Assembly: GCA_947589225.1 (NCBI GenBank)
Contig: CANQBC010000002.1
Span: 99,954 to 163,953 of the forward strand
Length of the DNA: 64,000 bases
From: an uncultured Oscillospiraceae bacterium
GTDB lineage: Bacteria > Bacillota > Clostridia > Oscillospirales > Oscillospiraceae
Reading direction: 5' to 3'
Under the pieces are notes generated by a model. That model had not been told where the DNA came from. It saw only the letters and a list, made by a program, of their open reading frames with translations, and did not search any database. Numbering within the stretch: position 1 is the stretch's first letter; each line of letters starts with the position of its first letter. Below, one piece after another: positions 55,574-63,680 of this stretch. The translations under genes were made by a program, and so were the position numbers.

Positions 55574-56422
55574 TCATCTGGCGAAGCGCCCGTGGAGCGC
55601 CCGGACAAAGTTGGGGTCGAAATGGTCAACGATCTCGCTGTGGCCGATGTCCAAGGGCGCGATGGCCGCCAACTCCTCGTCCGTGAGGCTGAAATCCCAG
55701 ATGTCCAGATTCTGTTCCATCCGCGCCCGGTGGGTGGATTTGGGAATCACGGCAACGCCCCGCTGGACGTTCCACCGCAGGGCCACCTGGGCGGCGGATT
55801 TGCCGTATTTTGCGCCGATCTCCGTCAGCACCGGGTGGGTGAAGATCCCGTGCTTCCCCTCGGCGAAGGGTCCCCAGGCCTCCGGCTGGACCTCGTATTC
55901 CTTCATAAGCGTCAGCGCGTTCGGCTGCTGAAAGAAGGGGTGAAGCTCCACCTGATTCACCGCCGGGACGATCTCCACCGTCTCACAGAAATCCGCTAGG
56001 ACGTGGGGGTAGAAGTTGCACACGCCGATGGCCCGGATGCGGCCCTCCTTGTAGAGTTCCTCCAGCGCCCTCCATGCCCCGTAGTAGTCGCCCATGGGCT
56101 GGTGCAGGAGGTAGAGGTCCAGATACTCAAGCCCCAGCTTCCGGCAGGAATCCTCAAAGGCCCGCTTGGCGCCCTCATAGCTCGAATCCGCCACCCACAG
56201 CTTGGTGGTGATAAACAAATCCTCCCTCGCAACGCCGCAGTCCCGTATGGCCGCGCCAACGGCCTCCTCGTTCCCATAAGACGCCGCCGTGTCGATGAGC
56301 CGGTATCCCACGTCGATGGCGTCCCGGACCGCCTGCTGGCACACCGCCGGGTCCCGCACCTGAAAGACCCCGAAGCCCTCCATGGGCATCTTCACGCCGT
56401 TATTCAATATCGTATATTCCAT
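55574..56422 (-). CDS. Aldo/keto reductase (second copy)
   Basis: A 282-residue aldo/keto reductase: LIDTAASYGNEEAVG (Asp, Tyr), TTKLW (Lys), DLYLLHQPMGD (His), VALRWNVQRGVAVIPKSTHR. Distinct from but related to the copy at 42.1 kb. GGAGGCAC precedes the ATG. It is in the same tight - strand cluster as the EFR1 and alcohol dehydrogenase genes. Confidence 0.93.
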   Translation of the reverse strand: MEYTILNNGVKMPMEGFGVFQVRDPAVCQQAVRDAIDVGYRLIDTAASYGNEEAVGAAIRDCGVAREDLFITTKLWVADSSYEGAKRAFEDSCRKLGLEYLDLYLLHQPMGDYYGAWRALEELYKEGRIRAIGVCNFYPHVLADFCETVEIVPAVNQVELHPFFQQPNALTLMKEYEVQPEAWGPFAEGKHGIFTHPVLTEIGAKYGKSAAQVALRWNVQRGVAVIPKSTHRARMEQNLDIWDFSLTDEELAAIAPLDIGHSEIVDHFDPNFVRALHGRFAR

Positions 56423-56439
56423 AATAGTGCCTCCTCACT

Positions 56440-57156
56440 TTATTTTTTCAAAAGATACCTGAGCCACAGGGTATCGTTTTCGATGATCTCCGCCGCTTTC
56501 AGGGTAAACGCCTTTGAAATAACCGGTGCCAAATCTCCTGCCTCGAAAAGGGACGCCGCGCCGATGTCGCCGTCCGCCATGGGAACAAGGACGATGCTCA
56601 GCTCGTCAATGAGGCCCTGGGCGGCGAAGGTCCAGTTGGTGATGCCGCCGCCCGCCAAAAGGACGCTGTCGATCCCGAAATGCTCCTTCAGCTTCTGGAG
56701 CAGGAGCTCGCAGTCGATCTGCTTCTCCCCGGCGATGATGTAAGAGATTCCCAAGCTTTCGAGGTAAGCGATGTAGCTTGCGGACGCCCGCTCGGTCAGC
56801 GCCTCGATGACGTGAGCCTTCGGGCGGCCCTTTTTCTCAACTGCGGGGCCGCTCCATTTCAGCGCCCCCTCCGGGTCCATGGCGATGATATAATTTTCCG
56901 CCCCGCTCTCGCCCACGTAGACGTGACTTATCGGCTCCGCGCTCCTTTCCGGCAGGTCAGAGACGTAGACATATCCGTCGCTGTACCCCTCCGCCGCCGT
57001 AGTGGTCCCGTAAATGGTGGCGGAATAGCCGTAAAACGCCCGCAGCTCCCCGTATTTCCGAAGCCCCGGCCCTGTCTCCGGCAGGGAGAAGTACCGTCCG
57101 TCGATCTTCCCGTCCAGGGACATCAGCATGTGACATATCACTCTCGGTCTGTCCAT
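56440..57156 (-). CDS. RibD C-terminal-like (dihydrofolate-reductase-fold) reductase
   Basis: A 238-residue NADPH-dependent reductase of the RibD_C/DHFR fold: RPRVICHMLMSLDGKIDGRY, LLLQKLKEHFGIDSVLLAGG. Stand-alone members often reduce unspecified substrates rather than act in riboflavin synthesis. AGGAGG lies before the ATG. It begins the operon segment just downstream of the LysR gene. Confidence 0.88.
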   Translation of the reverse strand: MDRPRVICHMLMSLDGKIDGRYFSLPETGPGLRKYGELRAFYGYSATIYGTTTAAEGYSDGYVYVSDLPERSAEPISHVYVGESGAENYIIAMDPEGALKWSGPAVEKKGRPKAHVIEALTERASASYIAYLESLGISYIIAGEKQIDCELLLQKLKEHFGIDSVLLAGGGITNWTFAAQGLIDELSIVLVPMADGDIGAASLFEAGDLAPVISKAFTLKAAEIIENDTLWLRYLLKK

Positions 57157-57193
57157 AATTGCCTCCTGAATATTCTTTCTTAATCAGTATTAT

Positions 57194-57252
57194 AAAAAAA
57201 TCGAGACCTCCTGAGAAGTCTCGATTGGTAATCCACTTCTTACCTAAGGTTA
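57194..57252. promoter_or_regulatory. Palindrome plus terminator-hairpin element E5
   Basis: The palindrome TTACCTAAGGTTA (57240-57252) overlaps the LysR stop codon. The hairpin ATCGAGAC / GTCTCGAT (57200-57225) ends, on the - strand, in a T7 run, so this copy works as a LysR terminator as well. Confidence 0.65.
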
Positions 57253-58160
57253 TAACTGATTCTCCGCCAGCACCTTTCCCAGCGCCTCCATGAACCGGGC
57301 CACCGTCTCGGAGGGCTCCCGGGAGTAGAGGATGCCCACGGGCATTTGGTGCTCCCACCGGACGGGGATGACCTTCAGGAGCGGGTGAACCACGTTCCAG
57401 CTCCTGATGACCGTCAAAATATCCCGGCGCTGTTCGCACTGGTTGAAGATGTCGACGCTGTAATAGTCGAAGTTCTCAATTTCAATTTGGGGATGGTTCT
57501 CCCGGATGTCCCGGCGCAGCTCGTCCATGTTCCTGCACCAGCCCCGTTTTGCCATCAGGAGATTCCGACCGTAGAGGTCCTCCACCGCGAGACTGTCCTT
57601 TGATGCCAGTGGGTCATAGATGGACACGGCGCAGCAGATCGGTTCCATAGTAATGACAAGCCCTTGGCAGTTTCGGTTTTTCATGAGAAGCTCGTCCGGG
57701 AAGCCGGTCACCACGTCGATGTTCTGGCCCAGGTTTTTCAAAATCTCCACGGCGTTGTCCTGGGTGTTCTCAAAGGGCACCAGCTTGAAGCTCACGTCAT
57801 TGCAGTATTCGTGGATGCGGGGCCACAGGTCCATGAGCATCTGGGCGGGCATATGGGCGACGTGCCAATGCGCACCACCTTGTCCGCCTCCAGCATGGCA
57901 TTCCGGGCCCGCAAAACCGCCTCCTCGCAAAAGCCGGTGATATACTTGGCGTCCTTGTAGAGCGACACCCCCGCTTTCGTCAGCGTCAGCCCCCGGTGCG
58001 TCCTGTCAAAGAGCCGCACGCCGATGTCGTTCTCCAGCTGGTTTATCTGCTTTATCAGCGCCGCCGAGGTGATAAACAGCTCCTCCGCCGCCCTGTTGAA
58101 GCTCCCCGCCTCCGCCGTGCGGATGAAGGAGGTGAAGTTCAGGTTGTTGATATTCACCAC
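57250..58160 (-). pseudogene. LysR-family regulator, split by a frameshift
   Basis: The N-terminal helix-turn-helix is intact (NFTSFIRTAEAGSFNRAAEE ... LFDRTHRGLTLTKAG) and runs to VRIGTSP at about residue 103; there the frame must change to continue with PAQMLMDLWPRIHEYCNDV, which runs to the C-terminus. A single missing base near 57848-57856 explains it. It is either a true pseudogene or an assembly error. If intact, it is the natural regulator for the oxidoreductase cluster on its left. The start is GTG 58160 or 58157. Confidence 0.85.
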
Positions 58161-58306
58161 CGCGCCCCCTTACGAAACATTTCAATAGATTACATTATAT
58201 TGGATAATATTATTATTTTCAAGTTTTATAGCACGAAAATCTATAAACGATTTGTAAAAAGCAAATAACTCTTTTCCTCTGTTATAATATCTCTCTGTTA
58301 TACTGG

Positions 58307-58391
58307 GTCCTTCAAGGGGGTCACAGTGAACCCACCCCCGGTTCAGCGAAAGCGCACAGTCGCCCCTTGGCGGGAGGCTGTACGCTTTTTT
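58307..58391 (+). ncRNA. Possible small RNA or leader with two hairpins and a terminator
   Basis: Within the 348-bp gap 58161-58508, which has no gene: an AT-rich block with TATAAT near 58283 and TATACT near 58300 precedes GGGGGT/ACCCCC (58316-58339) and a long imperfect stem GCGCACAG / CTGTACGC (58352-58385) ending in T6. No known RNA family was recognised, and the promoter -35 is weak. Confidence 0.35.
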
Positions 58392-58459
58392 GTGTCACGG
58401 CTTGATGGTTTTTTGGAAAATCAGTGAATGGGACAAATCTCTCTTTTAGTATAATGCTC

Positions 58460-58488
58460 TTGACATTGGTTTATACTTTGTATATACT
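58460..58488 (+). promoter_or_regulatory. Promoter for mazEF
   Basis: TTGACA and TATACT with a 17-bp spacer; predicted transcription start lies only about 15 bp before the mazE ATG. Confidence 0.88.
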
Positions 58489-58508
58489 ACTTGTAGGAGG
58501 TGGCTGAG

Positions 58509-58778
58509 ATGTATGCAACGATTCAAAAATGGGGCAACAGTCAGGGGTTGCGGATCCCCAAGGCGGTCCTTGAGTCCGTGGGGCTTCGAGAGAATGACCG
58601 CGTGGAGATCGCGAAAGTCGGGAATTGCCTACAGATCAAGGCCGCTGCCCCCCGGCAGCACCGCGCTCTGGAGGAGCGCCTGACGGCGTTCTACGGGAAG
58701 GACGCGGAGGAGCTTGGCCGCATCGACACGGAACCGGAGGTCGATTGGGGTAAATCGGAGGGCACTGAGGTATGGTGA
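58509..58778 (+). CDS. mazE: MazE-like antitoxin (AbrB/SpoVT type)
   Basis: An 89-residue antitoxin: the N-terminal AbrB-fold DNA-binding part (MYATIQKWGNSQGLRIPKAV) represses the operon and the acidic C-terminus binds MazF. The ATG at 58509 follows AGGAGG at eight bases. It overlaps mazF by 7 bp, giving tight stoichiometric coupling. Confidence 0.93.
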   Translation: MYATIQKWGNSQGLRIPKAVLESVGLRENDRVEIAKVGNCLQIKAAAPRQHRALEERLTAFYGKDAEELGRIDTEPEVDWGKSEGTEVW

Positions 58779-59110
58779 GTATTTTCGAGCAGGGGGACAT
58801 CGTTTATCTGGATTTTGACCCCCAATCCGGCCACGAACAGCGCGGGCAACGTCCGGCGCTGGTGGTCAGCAATAACCTCTATAACCGCGTGAGCAGTCTC
58901 ACGATGGTTTGCCCCATTACCCACACGGACAAAGGCCATCCGTTCCACGTCCGCCTGGACGACCGCACAAAAACAGACGGCGTGATTTTGTGCGACCAGG
59001 CGCGGATGCTGGACCTTACAAGTCGCAACGCCTCCTTCGAGGAAAAAGCCCCGGAGGACATCACCGCCGAGGCTGTGGATCTAATCGTGGGATTTGTGGA
59101 GATGAAATAG
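58772..59110 (+). CDS. mazF: MazF-like mRNA interferase toxin
   Basis: A 112-residue toxin of the PemK/MazF fold: IFEQGDIVYLDFDPQSGHEQ, RGQRPALVVSNN, MVCPITHTDKG. MazF cleaves single-stranded mRNA at short motifs. Probable role in stabilising the island or in stress response. Confidence 0.95.
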   Translation: MVSIFEQGDIVYLDFDPQSGHEQRGQRPALVVSNNLYNRVSSLTMVCPITHTDKGHPFHVRLDDRTKTDGVILCDQARMLDLTSRNASFEEKAPEDITAEAVDLIVGFVEMK

Positions 59111-59169
59111 TGGTTCAAAATTGCAGGGACAATAATAAGCGGCAGGGAAATTCCCCGCCGTTTTCTCTG

Positions 59170-59406
59170 TCAACTCATCGTCTGATTCATCTTCTCGTCC
59201 TCGTGGCCGTCGGGCTTATGGCCCATGGCGACGCGCTTTTCCTGGAGCTCACGCCGGCGCTTGCGGTCGATGTGGAGGCCCAGGTGGGTTGAGTCCTGGG
59301 CGGTGGAGTTGCGGAAGATGTTCGCCATGTGATGGAACATCCGCAGGGCCGCCAGACCGTTCGGCGGGAGCTGCCTCAATAAGACTGGGGGAACGGTGAT
59401 TGCCAA
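59170..59406 (-). CDS. Small hypothetical protein downstream of the HTH gene
   Basis: About 78 residues, starting with TTG 59406 only two bases after the HTH gene stop (ribosome site GGAGAGA in the HTH 3' end). The sequence LAITVPPVLLRQLPPNGLAA ... RKRRRELQEKRVAMGHKP is basic in its C-terminal half. No family was recognised. Its close coupling suggests it works with the HTH protein. Confidence 0.55.
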   Translation of the reverse strand: MAITVPPVLLRQLPPNGLAALRMFHHMANIFRNSTAQDSTHLGLHIDRKRRRELQEKRVAMGHKPDGHEDEKMNQTMS

Positions 59407-59408
59407 GT

Positions 59409-59609
59409 TTATCTCTCCACATATTCGACCACTTCTTCCAGAGTGCATCTGAGCAGTTTGCAATATTTATCAACCGAGCGCAGGGTGAAATTGTGGTTAT
59501 GTTTTAGACGTGAGATTTCCGCCGGGTTGATCTCGTACTGATATTCCAGGTCATAGGTGGATATGCCGCGGTTCTGTAAAGTTTTCCAGAGAGGGTCAAA
59601 CGTTATCAA
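59409..59609 (-). CDS. Small Cro/CI-type helix-turn-helix regulator
   Basis: A 66-residue repressor-like protein: TYDLEYQYEINPAEISRLKH is the helix-turn-helix. It is divergent from the unknown 302-residue gene, and a perfect 17-bp palindrome lies in the 135-bp space between them, a good operator candidate. Confidence 0.88.
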   Translation of the reverse strand: MITFDPLWKTLQNRGISTYDLEYQYEINPAEISRLKHNHNFTLRSVDKYCKLLRCTLEEVVEYVER

Positions 59610-59650
59610 ACTTTTTCAGCTCCTCCGGCTTTCATATACATATATGTAAG

Positions 59651-59708
59651 TTATCAGATCCTCTTAATGGTGCTATACTTTGAACAGAACGGAACGGAAT
59701 TTCCGTTC
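59651..59708 (+). promoter_or_regulatory. Promoter and operator palindrome for the unknown pair
   Basis: TTATCA (59651) and TATACT (59674) with a 17-bp spacer, then the palindrome GAACGGAA-T-TTCCGTTC (59692-59708) just downstream of the expected transcription start. A half-match GAACAGAAC precedes it. Repression by the adjacent HTH protein is likely. Confidence 0.75.
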
Positions 59709-59744
59709 AACACACATTATGACAATTAGAAAGGAAGGAAAAAA

Positions 59745-60653
59745 ATGGGCAAATCTCCAACGATCAAGGACTTGTCAAATACCGACAAGGAGTTCAACCA
59801 GTTCATGGAGGAGCTGAGTAAAAACGTCAAGGAGACCGCCGAAGGGTTCATGTCAGAGTTTCAGGATTCGGTGAAAGCCTTCTATGCGGACTCAAACGGC
59901 GTTTACACACAGATTGCCGCCAAGGAGCACGAGGACTACCAGGTTGAGGCAGAGTTCACAATGAAAAACATTGCCGATGTCATCGCGAAGATCGGCAAAG
60001 AGGTTTTTGAGACACCGTCTGTCGACGCCGCAAAGCAGGAAGCTCTCGCCGCTCTTGACAGCTACTCCGGAATGGCGATTAAAATGGCGGTCAATTTTCT
60101 GAGCAACGCTCTCTCCGCTCTGGCGTGGAAGGAGTCTGCCAGCTATACGCATGACATCCAGCACGTCTCCATCGGGCCGGGCCTCACACTGCACCTGATG
60201 ATCGTGAACCGGGTATATGAGGGACGCGGACCCATCAAAAGCAAGAAGGTTTTACAGAACTTCATTATCTACCGGGTGAATTTCTCCAGGAAGAAAGCCG
60301 CCGCACAGGCGGACATTCTGTACTTACAGACTCAGCTGAATTCCATCAGCGGGGACAATGATACATATCGGAAAATCCAGAAATCATGGATGTCCCTGAT
60401 TACCAGCGAAGAATATGTACAGGAGAAGCCCGACGGCAGCCTGCATCTTCTGGCCACAAATTATCAGGCCATTATGGATGAATTGCGCGCCTCTCAAAAG
60501 GCCGCCTATGAAGCGATCCATGAGTTGGTTGACCGCCAGGAAGCGGCAGACAAGAAGGTCTGCTCCACCGCCGCTGTACTGAAGTCGGCGAAGGAAACGG
60601 CTGCCCCCAACGCTAAGCTCGTCGCCTATCTTGCGCGTCATCATGAGGATTGA
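59745..60653 (+). CDS. Unrecognised 302-residue protein of the candidate two-gene system
   Basis: No family was recognised. The N-terminal 90 residues are mainly amphipathic alpha-helical (KDLSNTDKEFNQFMEELSKN); a possible membrane-active helix is AIKMAVNFLSNALSALAW, then a beta-rich patch (SIGPGLTLHLMIVNRVYE), then another helical part (residues 175-302). A well-placed AAGGAAGG lies upstream. It is coupled by overlap to the nuclease-like gene. A toxin or pore-forming function is only speculation. Confidence 0.78.
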   Translation: MGKSPTIKDLSNTDKEFNQFMEELSKNVKETAEGFMSEFQDSVKAFYADSNGVYTQIAAKEHEDYQVEAEFTMKNIADVIAKIGKEVFETPSVDAAKQEALAALDSYSGMAIKMAVNFLSNALSALAWKESASYTHDIQHVSIGPGLTLHLMIVNRVYEGRGPIKSKKVLQNFIIYRVNFSRKKAAAQADILYLQTQLNSISGDNDTYRKIQKSWMSLITSEEYVQEKPDGSLHLLATNYQAIMDELRASQKAAYEAIHELVDRQEAADKKVCSTAAVLKSAKETAAPNAKLVAYLARHHED

Positions 60654-61149
60654 GTCGGTAGTGGCGCAGATGTGCCAATGCAATCCGGGATTGCGCGAAA
60701 AGGTAGCCTGCCTTTCGCGGGCATTCGGAGGTTGGGAACGCTGGTTCCAGCTTGAACTGGCGTACTATATCGGCACCCAGTTCTGGGGAAAGTACGTCGT
60801 GAAGCTGGAGGATGGCTCGGTCTATCCGTCGACCGGATATAGGGCGGACATTTCAATTTATAGCGACAGAATTCCCAGAACGGCCACCTTCGTAGAGCTT
60901 AAATGCCAGAGCAAAAACGAGGATCCTGGTTATTTTGCCAGACAGATAGTGAACGATCTTAATAAAATGGATAAGGGAAAACCGGATTGGGACTGTCAGC
61001 TTCTGGCATTTACCCAAAGTCCGGAGGATACCTACCGGGTTGGATCGGAATTGCGAAGCCAGGGCTATGCGCCTGTGATTCATAAGCTTCAGGGACTGAC
61101 TGTTCCCGATGCGTTCCTCAGCTTTTTCCGTTCCCCATTTTTGAGTTAG
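60643..61149 (+). CDS. PD-(D/E)XK nuclease-like protein
   Basis: A 168-residue protein with the core pattern RADISIYS (Asp), then FVELKCQS (Glu-x-Lys), the D-E-x-K layout of PD-(D/E)XK nucleases, surrounded by predicted helices and strands. The ATG at 60643 overlaps the upstream stop by 11 bp; no separate ribosome site is clear. Substrate unknown. With the preceding gene it forms a compact, repressor-linked unit in an island, as many defence modules do. Confidence 0.7.
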   Translation: MRIESVVAQMCQCNPGLREKVACLSRAFGGWERWFQLELAYYIGTQFWGKYVVKLEDGSVYPSTGYRADISIYSDRIPRTATFVELKCQSKNEDPGYFARQIVNDLNKMDKGKPDWDCQLLAFTQSPEDTYRVGSELRSQGYAPVIHKLQGLTVPDAFLSFFRSPFLS

Positions 61150-61202
61150 TCCGGTAAATTCGACGCATTGCCCCGGCATAACGCAATAGATATTCTTCTC
61201 CA

Positions 61203-61242
61203 GGCACGGCGGTCAGCAGTTTTCTGCCCGCCGTGCTTTTTA
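61203..61242 (+). terminator. Terminator after the nuclease-like gene
   Basis: The stem GGCACGGCGG / CCGCCGTGC is followed by T5. Confidence 0.88.
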
Positions 61243-61472
61243 TTTGCGGATCGTGTCAGAATGATTAAGTTTGCACCTTTGATATAACAATAAAAAATGT
61301 TGTAATACAAGTACATGTACCACAACCATACGCACACAGTCCCGGCACTTGCCCCGTCAGACTATTGCCCTCTCCCGCGGCTCTTGCCTCGTTCCGGGAA
61401 ATGCTGTCGTTTTCGCCCGCGCGTGGGACAGCTTTATTGAGAGTCTGTGGACAACGGGGCGGTTTTCCCATA

Positions 61473-61670
61473 TTATTGACTGTTTCCATTATATTTTAAC
61501 AGCTTTCCGTCCCGCGTGGGGAGGATTGTGTCTGCCGCTTCCGCCACGGTGGGATCGTACGTGACGATGATGACGCAGCGGCCTTCCCCGCGGGCCAGTT
61601 TTTGCGGAACCTCCACAATGTTCGACTGTTTTCGCTGCCCAAATTGCCGGTATGGTACCTGTATTTCCAT
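61473..61670 (-). pseudogene. Fragment of an ABC-transporter ATPase
   Basis: Read on the - strand, the C-terminal part of an ABC ATPase survives (RCVIIVTYDPTVAEAADTIL). The preceding frame has TGNLGSENS, the usual segment after Walker B, so at least one frameshift separates them; the N-terminal ATPase and Walker motifs are gone. The rest of 61243-61786 shows no gene. Confidence 0.65.
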
Positions 61671-61753
61671 CGTTAGTCACTTACTATAATATACTATTCT
61701 GGCCATTACATCTGGGGGCAGGGGTGGGGCGGATCCGTCTGGGGAATGAGGCG

Positions 61754-61785
61754 GCTCTCGGACAAGCGGAGGCTTGTCCGAGAGC
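61754..61785. repeat. Perfect 14-bp inverted repeat
   Basis: GCTCTCGGACAAGC and GCTTGTCCGAGAGC flank a 4-base loop, just beyond the stop of the secreted-protein gene. No T-run on either strand, so a standard terminator is not certain. Confidence 0.8.
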
Positions 61786-61786
61786 G

Positions 61787-62221
61787 TTAAATTACGTTCG
61801 TGCGCTGCTGGCCGGTGCTGATGCCGTAAGGACCCTTGGCGTAGAAATAAACAATGGCATAGTATGGTATATTGAGATACTCGGTTGAATATTTTGCCGA
61901 ACCCTGCCAGGCGGACGTGTCGGAGCCGAACATGATTGGGAAATCCGTCGCGTAGATGGTGTGCTCCAAGCCCCACTTGCCATACAGGTAATGGTAGAAC
62001 TCGATTTTTTCCACACCTATTTTTTCCATATCCATGGCTGTGACAATCGAGTAGACCACAGCCATGCGTCCTTTTGCCTCGTCCAGCCATCCGGCCTGCG
62101 CGACGGTTACGGCGATTTGGCTGCTGCCCTGTATATCCGCGTCGGCGGCACAGACCGGCGCGGCGCAGGAAATCGACAGCACCAAGATTAAGCAAATAGC
62201 CAGAACACGTTTCATTTTCAT
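61787..62221 (-). CDS. Small secreted protein, unknown
   Basis: About 144 residues with a signal peptide (VLAICLILVLSISCAAPVCA, cleavage near AADA). The mature part is rich in aromatic residues (KIEFYHYLYGKWGLEHTIYA; YYAIVYFYAKGPYG) with predicted beta strands. ATG 62221 lies nine bases after GGAG. No family was recognised. It lies next to the broken sigma/anti-sigma locus, which may have controlled it. Confidence 0.72.
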   Translation of the reverse strand: MKMKRVLAICLILVLSISCAAPVCAADADIQGSSQIAVTVAQAGWLDEAKGRMAVVYSIVTAMDMEKIGVEKIEFYHYLYGKWGLEHTIYATDFPIMFGSDTSAWQGSAKYSTEYLNIPYYAIVYFYAKGPYGISTGQQRTNVI

Positions 62222-62247
62222 TGCAACCACTCCTTCTGAATCGGTTT

Positions 62248-63014
62248 TCAATCAATTAGCATGGATTCCGCGATGAGTTTGAGCTGATCTACGCCGCCGC
62301 CGATAACCTGATATTCATACCCGTCGACGGCCCAAGTGACGGCCTGGTTATTTTCGTTTTGAATAACAAACAGATCTATGCCGTTGATGGTATAAGAATC
62401 CACGATTTCCTTATTATTTTGAATTTGGGCGGGAGCGGAGCTGTTCCCCTGAGTTACGACGATATTGATACGCGCGTCAGAATTCCTGTAAAGTACATTG
62501 AGCACAAACATTCCGGCCTCGTTCAAATCCGTTACCAACACCTTGTCCGGAGCAAAGCCGTCCGGCAGCCGGGAGGGAGCTTTTACGCCGGTAATGCCGT
62601 GATCATCGAGGGCCTTTTGAAACTCCGATATTTCGCCGGCGCTTTCCATGCCCGCATCATCACCGGTTCTATCCCCGTTCCCTTCGGGGGCGTCATGCCC
62701 GCTACTGAAGGTTTCTTCCCCAAAGTGGAACATGTCCCGCGTCCATTCGGCTATTTTGCAAAAACGTCCACACCGGCAGCCTGGACGGTGACCATGGCGC
62801 CAAACAAAAGGGCGGCGGCGATGACAGCGGCAAGGGCGGCCCTCAAAACAAAGCGAAAATCGCGGCGCCTGCCCTTTTCCGGCTCGAAACCGCGCGCCTT
62901 TAAAAAGAGATCGTACGCCGTATCGGCGTCCGGGTGATTCGGCATCGGGACTTTGCGGTCAAGGGCGTCCAAATACATGTCGATGATTTTCTCGTCGTAG
63001 GTTTCCTCGTCCAT
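62248..63014 (-). pseudogene. Anti-sigma factor-like DUF4367 protein, frameshifted
   Basis: The N-terminal part (63014 to about 62751) has a cytoplasmic region and one membrane segment, ending AAGVDVFAK at a stop; the next frame continues IAEWTRDMFHFGEE and runs through a DUF4367 domain to 62248. The join is at GCAAAATAG: one extra A would restore one frame. This reads as loss of a base in an A-run, but a -1 slip on this sequence is not excluded. The product is probably a membrane anti-sigma factor. Confidence 0.7.
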
Positions 63015-63017
63015 CTT

Positions 63018-63204
63018 TCACCATATGAGCTCAAGCTCCTCGGCCAGCTCAACAGCAGACATCGCATCCAGATCCTTCCCGTTCACATGCGCATCATGAG
63101 GCAAATTTGATGTACCTGCGTCGGAATTTTTTTTCGTTTTCCAAATTCAACACCTTGTTCTCCTCTACTTCTATATGTTCCGAGGAAAGCCAATCGTTAC
63201 ACAC
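63018..63204 (-). pseudogene. Short frameshifted open frame between sigma and anti-sigma
   Basis: A GTG-start frame (CNDWLSSEHIEVEENKVLNL) loses its phase in an A8 run (near 63125-63140) and would continue NSDAGTSNLPHDAHVNGKDL to LELIW and a stop at 63018. Unassigned; it may be a small membrane or anti-sigma component. The frameshift is probably in the homopolymer. Confidence 0.35.
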
Positions 63205-63680
63205 AGTTTGTTTCTTTATCAAAATATTTCCGGAGCTTCTTGGTGAGCCTTGAAAGCCTCGTCCGGCTGGTGGCCTCGGAGATCCCCAGCGCCTCGCCAA
63301 TTTCCCGGCAGCTCATTTTCTGTTCATACCACATTATAAGAAGCTGTTTTTCGTCGTCGCGGATATTCCTTGGCATGATCTCCATAGGCGTACTTGTGGG
63401 TTCCGCCGGGAATATATCTTCCGTCTGGTCAAGGATACATTATGGGAGTTGTTCCAGCGCCGGCGATCGTTTATGGAGAGGTTGTACAGCACCGTCGAAA
63501 GCCACGCTCCGGGGGAGGAATGAACAGAAAGCTCATTAAAATGAATCAGCGCGAAAGAAACGTCTCCTGAACGAGATCTTGAGCCCGTTGCATATCTCCC
63601 GTAAGCCTGTAACCCTTTCTTATAAGCTGCTCGTATTTCTTCTGAAAGAGCTCCTTAATAAAATCGTCCCTGCCCTCCAT
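63197..63680 (-). pseudogene. ECF-like sigma factor, broken by at least two frameshifts
   Basis: The pieces MEGRDDFIKELFQKKYEQLI (start at 63680), RAQDLVQETF (region 2), then ALIHFNELSVHSSPGAWLST after a frame change near 63555, then LDQTEDIFPAEPTSTPMEIM after another near 63438, and a region 4 helix-turn-helix (CREIGEALGISEATSRTRLS) join in order. Missing bases account for both changes. It would have been the partner of the anti-sigma gene downstream. Confidence 0.7.

Noticed and set aside
42062..57260. Palindrome-hairpin elements as integron attC sites
   Set aside because: No GTTRRRY/RYYYAAC core sites and no intI-type integrase; the integrase present is of the tRNA-targeting type.
61265..61489. 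Small - strand open frame near the ABC remnant
   Set aside because: No homology, poor ribosome site and low coding likelihood; the sequence looks like degenerate spacer.
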